From: Volutella citrinella
Lineage: Eukaryota; Ascomycota; Sordariomycetes; Hypocreales; Nectriaceae
DNA length: 64,000 nucleotides
Reading direction: 5' to 3'
Assembly: GCA_034401135.1 (NCBI GenBank)
Contig: JAWZSP010000001.1
Coordinates: forward strand, 1,984,001-2,048,000
Positions 12,031-24,573 of the stretch are shown in pieces. Numbering within the stretch: position 1 is the first letter of the stretch; every line of letters begins with the position of its first letter. The position numbers were made by a program, and so were the translations under genes. The notes below the pieces were generated by a model. The model searched no databases. It had not been told where the DNA came from and was given only the letters and a program-made list of their open reading frames with translations.

Positions 12031-14171
12031 ATGTCGTCCGTACCGACGCTTCAGGCAGGTAAGCGCCCGTCCGCCCCCTTTGATGTCATTCACCTGCGAC
12101 AAACATTCACCCCCAAATGCACCCTTATCGACTCGCCACCAGGATTGCGCACCTCCTGTCTCCGCTCGGCGCTTGCTTGCGCGCGATATGCACCAGGTAC
12201 TGGATGGAGAGGGGAGCCCAAGGGGCGCGTGCAAAACTTGGCAGTTGGACAACACATCAGAACATTGCTGTTTGGTCCACTTAGCCGATGATCCTGTCGT
12301 GTCATGCTGAGGAGATTGATTGTTTCATATTGGCCATCCTTCGTCGTCATTTGCATGCATGGGCCTGACCCCCCATCTGTCTTGATCGCGCGTCGCTGAT
12401 TGATTCATGAATCCAGGATTTCCTGCCGAGAGCAGTCGTCAGTCCACTGCAGGTCTGACACTCAACTTATCCTCCAACAACCCATTTCGCAACCGCGCTG
12501 CGTCTCCCGCAAGCCTGGAGTCGCCATTTGGCAATAAGCCCGCCTCTCCCTTCGACGACCCTCCTGCGCGCCCAGTCTCACGAAATCCATTCTTGGACCA
12601 AGTTCCACCGCCCTTGAGGTCACCTGGAGTCATGTCCACCCAGTCAGACTCAAAATCCCTATCTGCGGAGGAGATTTTTGTACGTGCACCTCTGGCCCTC
12701 GCCCTGTCCCTACAGCTGGGGACGCTACCCTTCGGTCGCATGACCCCTCTACCCATCTTGCGAGACAGACTAGGCGACGCGCAATACTAAGAGCCTCCTT
12801 TCTGCAGGACTCCTTGACACTTGACGAGAAGACATCTGTCGATAAGAAGAAGCAGCCACCCCCGCCCCGGCGCCCCGGCGACCGACCGCCTCCGCCGCGA
12901 AAGATGCCACCACCACCCAACAGCAACCACCGCCCAACGCCTTCCCAAGAGGAAGCCCTTCGAGCCCGAAGGATGCAAGGCCCTGGCCCCCGACCAGACG
13001 CTAGCTCCCCTCATCGCAGGCCACCGCGAAGACCTCGACGTAACTCGGAGTCGTCCTTGATGGACTTTGATGCCAAGACGCTCACAGAAGACGAGAAGAG
13101 GATGATTGAGGCGAGGCGTCGCGAGAAGGCGCGCCGTGAGCGTGAGGCTCGCGAAGGTCGCCCGCCACGGGAGAACCGAGAAGGCCGTGAGGGCCGTGAG
13201 GGCCGCGAATCTAAGGAACGGAGCAAATCAGGACGACCAAACCGCCCGAGCCGTCGGATGGACATTATTGACCAGCTTGATGCGACAAGCATCTATGGTA
13301 CAGGCCGTATGTTTGCGCAACTCTGTCAAGACTAATGTTGAATTTGGAAGTGCTAAACCTGACGGCAGTGTTTCATCATGACGGGCCCTTCGACGCCTTG
13401 AACCCCCATCGCAACAGACAGAACAGTAGCCGCGCACCCATGCAAGCATTCCCCAAGGACTCACTTAACAACTCTCTTGGTGGATCTGGCCCGCTCAACA
13501 CTCAGCCCGACCACGCAACATTCCTGGGAACGGGCACGGAAGAGGCCTTCCGCGACTTTAGTGGAAAGCCTGGAACGAGCAGGCCTCGTAAGGATCTTGC
13601 CATCTTTGACTCGAGCGGCCGGGAGAGCATCGTCCATGGTGACGAAACTCATGGTCTTGGCACATCAACATTCCTGGAGGGCACTCCTGCGGCCAGGAGC
13701 GCCATTACTCGACGACAGGAAGAGCAAGCACAGGAGACTGTAGAAGGCGGTCTGCAACGGAAGAAGTCGCTTGCACAGCGCATCCGTTACGTTGGCAAAG
13801 GCCAACGAGAGAACCCTGGTCGGATGAATGCCGAAGGCAGCTATAGTAGGATCACGCCCGACGCTCCTTCCTCGGCGACCACCACCGGCTTAGAGAACAA
13901 CCCATTCTTCTCGGAATTCAGCAAGGGCGAGGATAACATCAACGTGCAGCCACGTTCCGGAGCCATGTCACCTTCGAGCCCACCAGCCGGTGGTCGGCGT
14001 CCTTCGGCAGGCCAACCCCTCGAGCGACGAGCGACGGCTGACGGTGCCACGACGCTGGAGGACGGCCCGGCGAAGCCGATGGGACTACTGGGCAGGATGA
14101 AGAGCTTGAAGGGTGGCAGGCGGCCTCGACCAGACGCCAACGTTTCCGCTGCGCCTGGGACGGCTGTCTAG
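12031..14171 (+). CDS. PAL1: Pal1 family cell-morphology/endocytic coat protein
   Basis: Four exons (12031-12058, 12417-12679, 12808-13306, 13369-14171) give 530 residues. The diagnostic Pal1 core, LDATSIYGTGLFHHDGPFDA, is assembled across the third splice junction. Pal1 in fission yeast supports cylindrical shape, and yeast Pal1 is an early endocytic coat factor that binds Ede1; it acts at the cell cortex. Three NPF tripeptides (about residues 32, 70 and 438) are suitable ligands for EH domains such as those of Ede1, in line with that role. The middle is proline-rich (PPPPRR, RPPPPRK) and then strongly charged with GREGREGRE repeats. The first intron (358 nt) follows only nine codons. Identification is confident. 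Confidence 0.93.
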
Positions 14172-14954
14172 AGGAGGATCAGTGCCTGGCGATTGCTCGA
14201 TACTGGCCGAGCTCGGATAGCTTGCAGGCGAGATGATGAAGACGAGGTGGGGGGCTTGAACCAAGGGGAGTCTGAGAAGGGCAAGCCGAGATGGAACTTG
14301 GCGAAGCAACGACACACGGGTGGTACCAACCAAGAAAATGATTTCTTTTTTTGCTCCATGCCTGTGGCACAGATGAGAGACTTGGACACGCTCAGCTGAT
14401 TGCGTTTGAGGGATGCCCCAAGAGGACAGTTGGGGGGAAGAAAGGCAGTTGAGGCCAGTGATTTTCTTTGTCAACTGATAGCACGAGCCCCGATGCTTGT
14501 TTGGAGACGATACCACTGATGATGCCCTGAGATACAGGCGGGGCAGCGAAACCGGGCATGGCGCGTGGGCATATGGATGGGCATGGCAGACTACCAGGAG
14601 GCTGCCACTAAGACTTTTTTTTCGCATTCCTTCATGCTGCATTCGATTTTTTTTTTCTTGTTTCAGAAACCGATAAAATCGCCTATACAGTCGTAACCAA
14701 AACATTTCCATACATTCACTGTCTGTTGGTGCGTGTGAAGTGGTGGTGGCAATATGCCAGCAAAGTCGTCGGGACCTGTGGTTGCCCGGTTTGTGGCAAG
14801 TACTAACATGGTATTTTAGGAAGCGCCTACCCCAGAATTCTGCATGTACTAAGGAGGCGCGGACTACTAGTAGGATGTGGCAGCTAACTACTAGAAGTAG
14901 TCATGTAGTAGTCAATTCGCTCCTCTACCACGCAAGGAGCTACCCTGAGCCAAC
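14172..14954. other. Intergenic with CTA/TAG-rich segment
   Basis: 3' region of PAL1 and promoter of the next gene. T runs occur near 14613 and 14647. At 14864-14873 lies the palindrome CTACTAGTAG, followed by further CTAGAAGTAGTC-like units up to 14915, just before the start codon at 14955. Confidence 0.5.
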
Positions 14955-16554
14955 ATGGAGCAAGCCGCTCCAGCATCGCAAACGAGTTCACACTTTCAAC
15001 TAGAGCCGGTGCCAGCCTCGACACTGGCCACCCGAGAAGCGCGGCGTCGTGACGAGGCCATAGCGCTGGGACGGTGCCGTACTGGTTGTCCATCGTTGGA
15101 CGACCATGTGCTGTTGGGTGGACTAGAGCGAGGGAGCGTGGTGGGTATCAGTGCCGAAGACGATGACCTGAGCCTGCATGTGCGTATTATTCCCTGGTCG
15201 GGCCTGGCGTTGCCGTTGCCGTTGCTGTTGCTGACTTGATCCGGACTCGCCGTTGCAGCTGGGCCTCCAGGTGTTGGTGCACGCGCTGTGCGACGAGGAA
15301 GCCAGCGTGAGCTATGGCTTGATCATCACCCCAAAGCCGGTGAATGTAGTCCTGGGGACCCTAAGGAGTGCGATGGCTGCGGAACTGGATGCGCGGATGG
15401 GGATAGACAAGAAGAATGGCGACACTGGTGCGGCACACAAGCTGAGGGAGGGTCTGGAACGAGTGATGCTGTCGTGCGTCTTCGACCTCGACGGCCTCTG
15501 GGAGGTGTTGGCGGAGCTGGATCGACCAGAATCTGCGGCAGAACCAGGAGAAAGACATGAGGACCATGTCAAGCAGGACACAGCCAAGGACGAGCAGCAG
15601 GAGGAAGGGCGAGGGCAGGAGGGTGAACAAGAAACGGGATACTCAGCGGTGGATGAGATCAGGGACAGTCAGGATGACGAAGATGAAGACCTCTTTCTCT
15701 CGCCAGAGGCAACACTTCAGCCTCAACAGCCCCAGGATGTGACTGAGGAGGAGAAGGAGAAGCAAAGCAGTCTTCGTTCCCCGCGACCCAAGCAGGCCGA
15801 GTCAACAGCACGATTGCCCGGCATCATTATCATCACCCACTTTTCCGCCCTCCTCACCAGCCTCTTCAACCACCGTGAGAGAACCGCCGCGCACGACGCC
15901 CTGCAACTCCTCGGCGGCAACCTGCGCGACCTGTCCCGGAACCTCTCCACGAGCCCGCTCATAGTGCTCCTTAATTCGACCACGCCGACAGCCCCGAACT
16001 TCTCAGCCGCAGCCCTGGGGGAGCACGGGGGATCTCGCGGTGGCACCTCCGCCAAGGCGCTGCTCGACCCTACACTGAACTCCATCTTCAACAGTCCGTC
16101 TCCGCAAGCCACAGGCCAGGTCGGTGCCACTGCTGCCAGTTCCGCTGCCCCGGACGCAACGCAGGTGCCGGGGCGCCAAAACAAACCCAGCTTCGGGCTC
16201 GTCTTCTCGCAGCTACTCGACATGCACCTCCTCGCCACACGGGTCCCGCGCACGCAGGGCGACGCAGAGGCGCTCGCGAGGTCCCTGAACCGGAACCATG
16301 CCGCCCAAGACGGAGGAGGCACGACGGCACCGCCACCGTCGGTGGGAATGACCTGGGCGGTGGAAGTGCTGCTGGATGACATCGGGGTGTGGCAGGGCCA
16401 GATGGGCGCCCGCCGAGACCGGGAGCAGCGCTGGACAGCCGTGGACGTCGACAAGGGGAGAATCGTCGAGGCTTTTCCAGGGACGGTGCTAGACAAGCCC
16501 CATAGGACGGAACGAGTGTTGACTGTGGGAGGATTCGGCGGCCCGAGAGTCTGA
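14955..16554 (+). CDS. RecA/Rad51-like fold protein lacking a Walker A motif
   Basis: Exons 14955-15179 and 15259-16554 (506 residues). The N-terminal part resembles Rad51/Rad55-type cores: GCPSLDDHVLLGGLERGSVV precedes the place where a P-loop should be, but the sequence there is GISAEDDDLSLHLGLQ, with no GxxxxGK[ST]. A hydrophobic beta strand GIIIITHFSALL at about residue 270 resembles the Walker B region. Between them lies an acidic, low-complexity insert (about residues 170-255) rich in Glu, Asp and Gln. Rad51 paralogues assist homologous recombination; this one probably cannot bind ATP in the usual way and may be a structural partner (inference). A degenerate unrelated P-loop protein cannot be excluded. 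Confidence 0.6.
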
Positions 16555-17337
16555 AGGGATCCCATGAGTCGCCATTGCCATCATGAGTGAGCTGTATGCA
16601 ACAAGCACGATGCAAGCACGTTGGCATGGGACACGGGCAGCGGAAATGTGAAGAAACGCTCTTATGTGGCCTGCGAATGGATTACGTGCACGATATCGAC
16701 ACCCACCCCATTAATTCACGACGCTCCATCACAAGCAAACAAGAAAACAATGCCCTCGCTCGTATGCCACATCGCTTATCCTTCCAGAGTACAAGCTTAG
16801 CTTGCTCGCGCTGACTCTCCTCTCCCCTCCACCGACAATGTATTATCCGTCCTCTGCTCCCTGCTCTCCCTGCTCTCCCTTGCTTCTCCGTCTTCACTCC
16901 AACCAGATTCAGACTTCACCTCCAACTTCCCCCTCCAACCTCCTGCTGCTCTCCTGAATTGCACGACAAACAAGATCCAAAAATAAAAAGACAAAGTTCA
17001 GAAACAATCAACCTCTTTGTAGTTCCAAATGAGGAAGACGCCGCCCTTGGGGGTGTCCTATCACTGCGCCCATCCCGTGCGCCACTTTTCACCTACCGTG
17101 GCCGAATAAAAACCGCCGCCGTAGGCCGAGAAGAAGGTCCGTAAATGAACAACAATACTGGCTAGAGAGATCTCGCTTTCCATCATGACTTGCTGTTGAT
17201 GCTGTCGTGGCAGCATTCCCTCGCCTCGCCTTGCCGTTGCCGCTGTCGCCAATTGGCATAAAGAGAAAGCAATTGCTGGAAGAGATTACAGAAGGAGGAG
17301 TCGGGCCATTCCCCTTTTTCAATCTGGGAACCCGCCG
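16555..17337. other. Convergent intergenic region with CT-rich repeat
   Basis: Lies between the 3' ends of the RecA-like gene and ROM2. It contains a CT-rich stretch near 16850-16890 with TGCTCTCCC repeated. No convincing gene on either strand. Confidence 0.5.
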
Positions 17338-20300
17338 CTATCGTTGTGACGCGTATTGGGGCGGTGGCGCGGACGGCGACCCTGGGGCCTCGGAACGTCT
17401 ATTAGACTTCCAGAAATCGATAGCCTCAAGGACGTCGTCTCCCTTTTCATCCTCATGGGCAAACAGAATCTGCGTGACGTTAGTTAGTACTCTGGCTAGC
17501 CCGGGCTCATTGGAGCCAAGAGCGGTGAAAGGGGTCTTACCTCGTGGGTACTACTGTGTAGCATCCTGATATTCTTACGTGGCACAATGTGAACTGCTCC
17601 ATTCTCCATGTTGCGCAGCTCGATGAAGTTGTTCTCAAAGGCCAAGATCCAGGGGTAGCTGAGCGCGAAGGCCTGAGGGGTGCCCTCCCAGTCGATTCGC
17701 CATTCCGGTCGTGCCCGCCAGCCGTTGCGATTGACAAAGAACGAAAACTCGGTGTAGTTGAGCAGGAACTCTCCGTTGAGACGCTCGATGTGGATTGGCT
17801 TGGCGGTCTCCTTGCGAGCCACGAAATCGAGCGACGTGTCAGCTTGGTCTAGCAGCGACTGGGTTTCCAGTGTCTCCAGCGACACGACCTCGAAGCCGCG
17901 TGCGCATGCAACGCACAGCTTCGACTTGAGGAAGTGGACGGAGGAGGATTCAGTGGGAATGTAGAACTCTTTGAACGGCTTGAGCTCGTCGTGTCCACTC
18001 GACATAAACTTGCCGAGGCCCTTCTGCTTCTTATTCTTGGTCATGGCATCGTTAGGCTCAAAGACCTTGATAGTAGACGAGAGGGCCGACGACTTGACGG
18101 CGCACACCAGATGCCTGCCCAGACAGATACCGGTCTTGAAGAAGGTGCAGTGATTCATAATCTTTTTAGGCTTTCTGGACATGGCCGGTTCGTCGGGGTT
18201 GAGTGCCGACACCGAGTACGACTGGAGTGTCTTGTTGGAAAGGACCAGAAGAAGCTGGTACTCCTCAAGGATATCGATCTGGGTGACGCTGGGTGTTTCA
18301 AGAACCCGTCTGGGAACCTGGTCCTTAACCTTGCGATCAGAGAGGTAGACACCATTGTCAGTACCAAAGAGCAGCTTCCTTCCACCATCTATGACAACGT
18401 TAGTTTATCACAGTCCTCGATTCATCAGTCAGCTGCGCGAAGCTTACCGAATGGCGTGACACAGGTGATTCTGTTGGCGCCGGCAAAGAAGTTGCTCGAA
18501 ATTACCGTCATGTTGAAGAAGTCTGCCCGTGCGCGGAGACGCTCCTGGGCCTTGTCGATGAACTCCAGCCACTTCTTACGTGCTGCCTGATTGGATGCAT
18601 ATAGCTGTAGCTCGTAACCGGCCTTACCAAGATGGCGGAATGTAATCGGCCAGCCCTCGCCCTTCCTGCTTTCGCCAGCAGGGGCGCGGATTGATGGTAT
18701 CAAGCTTGAGGAGGAGCGCTTCACCCCCGCGCCAGGGATAACTTCCTCCATTTCCCTGATCGACAAGAGTTCAAGCGGAATGGGCCGTCGGTAGGCCTTA
18801 ATTTCTTCATTCTTCCCAGTCTGCTTGATACGGACGAGGAGCACGGCGTGATCGAACAGGAAAGCCGTGATTTCGGCGGGATCAGTTGGCGACTTCTTCA
18901 ACTGGCTCTTGAAGACCATCTCACGACCATCCTCCGTGAGCTTCAAGTCGACTCTCTCACTGGGCTTGAAACGGAGCTGCTCGTGCAGTCTCCTGAGGTT
19001 GAACCGATTTTCAGCCTTTCCTGACTCGGCGTTGACTCTTCCAAGCAGGTCGCGGATGACCACAAGGACTTTGGGGATGTCCTCCTTATCGGGGTTTCCA
19101 TCCTCAGTGTACTTGAGCACGTTCTCAAGAAGTAGGGGATAACGGGCGAGACGAGTGGTGGGCTTGGTGAGGTAACCGTTCAATTCCAGTTTCCTCGACT
19201 CCTTCCGTCGTTCGATCTCGTCCACAAACTTGGAGAAATACGGATTGACGGACCTCTCATTCTCGAACTCGAACTTGGCCTCCAGCTGTTTCGAGCCATA
19301 CCAAATAAAGGGTTCGAATTGCGGCACGTAATCGAGGAATATGTCACCAATGTTATGGACGATGGGCTCCTTTTGTTGTCGCGTAGTTAGACCGTTGGCG
19401 AATCGAGAACTGACGGTGTGGATGCTAGGATGATCGATGATGTTGGTAAAGATGTTCTTGACCACTCGCTCGCGGCGCTGCACGGGAATAGGCGAAGCCT
19501 TCGAGCGCAAGGGTAGAATCCAGAAGTCGCGTAGGTATTCCAAATCCTTGACGAAGTCACGTTCAGTGTAGCAGATTTCGGAAATGACCTCCTGTCGTTT
19601 CTTCTCCCGCTCATCAACCTTGTCAGCAATCTCCTTGGGAACGGAGTTGATCCAAAGTTTCTGTTCGTCGGTCTGGTCAGCCTCATCGTCGTTGACATTG
19701 GCTGTCGTCTCTTTTCGAAGGCCTGGGTTGATCTTCAGGTTGAGCCTGGAGACCTGTTCCAAGCGTCGAGGACAGGCGATTGAGTAGCAGAGCTGATCCC
19801 TGGTACAAGTGGGCGAATAACATTCCGAAAGAAGGACAAAAACACCGTTGACAGCTGGCTTATCTTCCGGCTCGTCCATCAAGGTCTCACGGAACTGGTA
19901 CATTTCCGACTGAGAGTCTCGTAATCGGTGCTCGTATGTGACATCGTGGAAGTACTTCTGTGCGTCGAGGGCTCGTCCGAGAAGAAGGGCAAGGTTTCGG
20001 TCCGTGGTTCGGATGATGTAGGATAGCACATCGACGGCCTCGGAACCGCTGAAGGCGTTCTTGTACGTAAGCTCGTTCTTGGTTCGATCGCCGGTGATGA
20101 TCTTCCTGCGGAAACACTCGCCAACCCGAGAGAGAAGGGCCGGGTATACGAGGGGAGGTCGAATCTTCGTCGCGGTGGGCGGGCGCTCGCTGTCGATGGA
20201 CTTACTACGTCCTGGTCGCTGTTGGACTAGGGTGCCGGCGTCAGATTCGCTTGGGGCAATTGTTGGCGCGATGGTAGAGGCCATTGACATGGTTCTATTA

Positions 20301-21190
20301 TGATTGTCTCCGCCGTTGGACGAGGCCATGCTGGGAGTACGGGTTTGCGTGCCCGGTGCATTGGAGACCGAGTTCGCGTAGCCATTTATGGAGGACACGT
20401 CGGATGGTGTCCGTCGGTTTGGGATGACGCGGCCGCTCATTGTCTGGTGAGGATCCCGGTCTTGTGGGTGGTAGTTCCCTGTCAGAGACATGGCTCTATC
20501 TTCATGGCGTTCAGGGACTATTCTCCCCTGAGCGGTTTGCCTGGCCGAGTTCTGCTGGTGCTGCGCGTACGGGGGCTGGTAAGGAACGTGTCGGGACTGG
20601 CTTGCGGGCGATTGTTGATAAGTGTTTGGCGGAGGGTGATACATCTGTGGGCGGGGAGCGGAGGCAAGAGACTGCGAGCGGTACGGGTCATTGTTCATCG
20701 CAGGACCCGGCCCGCTTTGGTAAAAGCGCTGAGCTGGAGTTCTTGCTCCCACAGCTTGCGTTGGCGGGCCCCGTTGTTCCATACGTGGAGGAGCCGGCCC
20801 TCCGGGACCAGGATATGGACGTCTCGCCGCCTGCTGCTGCTGCATGTAATGTGGAGGCATCTGCTGGCCACTAGATGCCGAACGTTGGTTTGGATAGTAT
20901 CCGTTGCCCATACTCGAGTCCATTGTCCGCGTTCTCTCGCCATAATGGTGTGGGGCAGGCCGGGGAGGTGGCTGCCGTTGCATGCCAGCCGATGACATTG
21001 TCTGTGTGCGTCCCTGTTCCATCGGGGGTTGAGGTGGCATCGACGACGATGTCATGGTCTGGGATCTCCCCGGGGGCGGCGCGGCGCCGAAGATGTTGGA
21101 GAAGGCGGCGTCTCGCTGGTTGCCATCGCCATATCCTCGAGGGGGCGGCCTCTGGGGAGCTCCTCGGGGATCGTAGCCATAGTCGGCCAT
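17338..21190 (-). CDS. ROM2: Rho1 guanine-nucleotide exchange factor Rom2 (DEP-DH-PH-CNH)
   Basis: Three exons, 21190-18448, 18388-17541 and 17469-17338, give 1240 residues. Order: a Pro/Gln-rich disordered N-terminus (to about 340), a DEP domain (about 345-435), a DH/RhoGEF domain (about 540-735; QEVISEICYTERDFVKDLEY and TKPTTRLARYPLLLENVLKY), a PH domain (about 760-890) and a citron-homology CNH domain (about 915-1215), which spans the two introns. Rom1/Rom2 activate Rho1 at the plasma membrane, driving cell-wall integrity signalling and glucan synthesis. An in-frame upstream ATG at 21232 would add 14 residues; MADYGYDP was chosen as start because it gives a more typical N-terminus. Length and domain order match the family. 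Confidence 0.95.
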
Positions 21191-23153
21191 GATTAATGCT
21201 GTGCCTGACGACGTGAGAACTGTGTAAAGCACAAGGGATGAAGCAGCTAGGAAGCTAGCGGGAGGCAGCCTACCGGTTGAGGGAGCGTCACTGGCAACAG
21301 AACGGGGCAGTTGCCAGCGGGATCAGCAGCCGTCGTCGACGGATGCGCCGCCGTCAATCGACGCCAACACGGCGGCTTGGCTGGGATCCCGACGAGAATG
21401 TGCGGGTTCCTCTCCTATGCTGGCGTCGCGTAATGCTGTCACGGGGCAGGACCGTTCAGGAGCAGACGGCAAATCAAGGGAAACGCGGATTTGTGACGAG
21501 GCCGCTGGGATGGATCGTCGGGACGAGCTTCGAAGGGGGCTTCGGATTTTGTTGCGTGCTGCCGCGAAGGGGCCAGGCGAGGGTGAGCGAGGCAACGGAG
21601 CACGAAGGGGTGTTGGTCTGGGGCTCGTGGTCCAGGCGAAGACGTGGAGAGAGCGGAACGCTGGGCAATGGGCGGTCGCCTGCTCGATGTTTGGTGGCCC
21701 GTTGGTGGTGTCCGAGGGGGTTGCAGGTTCACGATCCACGTAGGACCAGACAATCCAGAGCACGGACAGGTCCACATCCACGTCCACGTCCCCGTCCACA
21801 AACGCACGAGCGAGCGTTGGGCCTACAGGCTGTGCGTACCTCCCTCCCAGACACGCGGTGGTCAGGTACAGTGGGTGCCAGGCTCGTGAAGGGTGGCCTC
21901 CCTCGTGTGGCACGCTATGGGCTTGTGGAGGTCCAGTGCCTTGCGGGCGTGATGGGGGATGTGTGCCAGCGCCTCCAGTGGAAGGGCCAGGCTGCCAGCT
22001 CTCCAGGTCCACTAAAACCCACCTGACAGCGGGCCTTGGGCGACTAGGTCCGCCCAGGTTGCTACCCGGCCTGGCTCGTCGGGGGCGCCAAGGAGCAACC
22101 TAAGTGTGTGGGCAACACCCAAATAAAATACGCAGGGCCTTCACATCCTTGGGCTGCGCGCGCGGTGATTAGGACCCCCAGGCCCAGGTCCGTATCTCCG
22201 TTCAAGGGATGAAGAAGACGGTGTCGGGGAGCGAGTCAGCCTGGCTACAACAGGAATCATCCGTCTTGTTGCGTTGAGAGCTCGATAGACCACCCAAGGC
22301 AGTAGTAGGCTTTGGGACTTTGGGTAGTACTGGATGCGACCAAACCTGGAACTTCAGGTTGGCTCACAGAGCCAAATCTTTTTTTGGATTTGGGCTGGAA
22401 CTGTCATTGCTCAAGCACAGTTGCCCCTTTGCCATTTGGTGCTGTGGCTGCCTCTCGCGGGGCACGTCCTGGGGTGGGGTTGACATTTCCTGTCCTGTTG
22501 TCTCCAGTACATGCGCTGAGGTGCATACCAGGTAGCAACAGGGCCTACTTGTTTCATACTAAAGAGTGCGATCCGTACGGGGCCATACCTACGCGTAGGC
22601 AATCCGTCCCTGCAGCCATTCTTGTCGGTAGCAATAATTGCCTCCTCCGTAATAACAAGTGCCTTGCCTTAGGTTGGTCGTTCTTCTTCCCACCCCAGCA
22701 TTCCTGGACTAGTGCGCATGCCGCTTTTGCTCAGGCTCGCTTCAGTCGCATCTACCCTCTCTCCCCTGCGCGTGCACCTGCATAAATTTGTGCATCGCCC
22801 GTCACGCCAATGCCAGTTCAAAACGGCAACCCGTCTGTTATGGACCTTACGGTTTTCAAACGGTAGCAGCTTGAAGCTGATTGATTGGGGGACGTATTCG
22901 TCTCCGAATTATGGGCGACGTTCCTGTCACCTCGCCTACCTTAATGTTTCGAACCGGATCGACATGGTAAAAAGGAACAACATAATTCCTTTATCCGATT
23001 CGGCGATACGTTCTTTCAGTCCGTACCCAAGTTCACCTGGATACTGTGTGCATTAGCTTAGGCTCTGATGGCACTATCCTGCCGACAAACACCGACTACC
23101 AACGATTGATGGTAATAGTACGTTTGGTTGAAAGACGTCTGCTAGTATGCAAA
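21191..23153. other. Divergent upstream region with hexamer repeat
   Basis: About 2 kb between the divergent ROM2 and APH-like starts. At 21770-21799 there are five tandem copies of GTCCAC with two single-base variants. The GC-rich part next to ROM2 (to about 22000) could be its 5' leader. No gene accepted. Confidence 0.5.
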
Positions 23154-23963
23154 ATGGCTTCACAACAACATTGTGATGGACTGCCAGATCTCGTTACCGG
23201 CGACATGCTTTTGCAACGTAAACGACTCGGTGACCCTGTCCTTTCTCATGTCTGGAAATGGGACGCCAACACTGTGGTCAAACAGATTGAAGCCGACACT
23301 ACCAGTGAAGTCGCAGCCATGCGACTTGTATTTGAGAAGACCAATATTCCAGTCCCGAGAGTCCTCAAGTCATTTGTGCAAACCGGCACCAATGCAGCCA
23401 TCTTCTTTATGGAGTATATCGATGGAGAGCCGCTGGATCAGTTGTGGGGAACTTATACCATCACCCAGAAGGAACACGTCATTGCTCAGCTGAAGGGATA
23501 TATCGGTGAACTACGCCAAATAACGTCAAAGTCCATCGGTTCGGTAGACGGTTCAGGGTGCAATGACCAGATTTTTGACAACATGCCGGATTACGGGCCT
23601 TATACAAGCGAGGATGGATTTCGGAAGGGCATTGTGCAGTCGCTGCAGGAAAACTGTTCGGAGAACGCTTGGACAGACATGGTTATCCACTTTATCGAGG
23701 CGATTCCCAATCATAATCGGAACGTCCTGACACATGGCGACCTGGTTCCACGGAATATATTAGTCAAAGACGGCAATATTGTGGGAATTATCGACTGGGA
23801 GATGGCAGGCTTCTATCCAGAGTACTGGGAGTATGCCAAAGGCCATCTCTACGCCAACTTCGACCATTTGTGGATGCGAGAGAGGGTCTTGGATCGGGTA
23901 CTGACCCCCTTCCCTCTAGAGTTGGGAATGTTGTTTCACGCGTCTAAAATATTAACCCTTTGA
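23154..23963 (+). CDS. Aminoglycoside-phosphotransferase-like kinase
   Basis: A single exon of 269 residues. It carries the APH/choline-kinase catalytic signature: LTHGDLVPRNILV (catalytic Asp and Asn) followed by GIIDWEMAGFYPEYWEYAK (metal-binding Asp). The N-lobe has VVKQIEADTTSEVAAMRLV (candidate ATP-binding Lys) and the hinge-like FFMEYIDGEPLDQLW. This family is expanded in filamentous fungi and phosphorylates small molecules that are mostly unknown; antibiotic resistance should not be assumed. The frame is open upstream to an ATG at 23046, but MASQQHCDGLPDL is the more normal start for these proteins. The C-terminus is a little short after the DWE motif. Confidence 0.85.
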   Translation: MASQQHCDGLPDLVTGDMLLQRKRLGDPVLSHVWKWDANTVVKQIEADTTSEVAAMRLVFEKTNIPVPRVLKSFVQTGTNAAIFFMEYIDGEPLDQLWGTYTITQKEHVIAQLKGYIGELRQITSKSIGSVDGSGCNDQIFDNMPDYGPYTSEDGFRKGIVQSLQENCSENAWTDMVIHFIEAIPNHNRNVLTHGDLVPRNILVKDGNIVGIIDWEMAGFYPEYWEYAKGHLYANFDHLWMRERVLDRVLTPFPLELGMLFHASKILTL

Positions 23964-24573
23964 GTGTTGGGCAGCATTGAGAGATAGTTCCACGTATTTT
24001 ATATATACATTCGTCCCCTTCAGACCCAACATCAACCAAGCGCCAAGAGGGAGGGCTCCCAAGACTAGCACTCCGGACGACTAACCGACCATTAAGTCCC
24101 TGTCGGTTCCCTCTCAGAATGTCCCAGATATACAGAGTACTGTCAACTAATTAATCCACACTCTGAGAATGTCGCTATTTGCGAAGTTCTTGACTAATCT
24201 GCCCCCCTCGCCTTGCTACTTGGGCTTCTCTACGAGCCGGGATTGGGGCCAGCGCGTCCTACCTGGCATCGTCTAACCTAGAAGCCAAGTACTGGAGAGA
24301 ACAAAGCCGCTAAACTCGTCAACACAGACACGGTGTTGGGCATCCACAATAGGGAGCCAATGAGCAGACCCGTGGCAACTCTCGTCACGTGAGAACTTTC
24401 CAGGCTTCCAAGCTTCTGATTGGCTAGCCCGCTACAGCTCCTATTCGCTGCCAGCTTGCTCAATTTGGTAGCCTAGCCGGGGCTACATCATCTCTCACCA
24501 AGCTTCAGCATCAACCTTCAACACTCAGCATCGCCGACGCCTCCGCCGTCCTGCTGACGGCCACTCCTTCATC
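23964..24573. other. Intergenic, no gene seen
   Basis: 3' region of the APH-like gene and promoter of VMA11. No RNA gene or repeat recognised. Confidence 0.45.

Noticed and set aside
21323..22012. 229-codon minus-strand frame upstream of ROM2
   Set aside because: Low-complexity composition caused by GC-rich DNA and the GTCCAC repeat; more likely ROM2 leader or promoter than a gene.
23154..23963. Antibiotic-resistance role for the APH-like gene
   Set aside because: The fold signature alone does not show this; such genes are common in fungi with unknown substrates.
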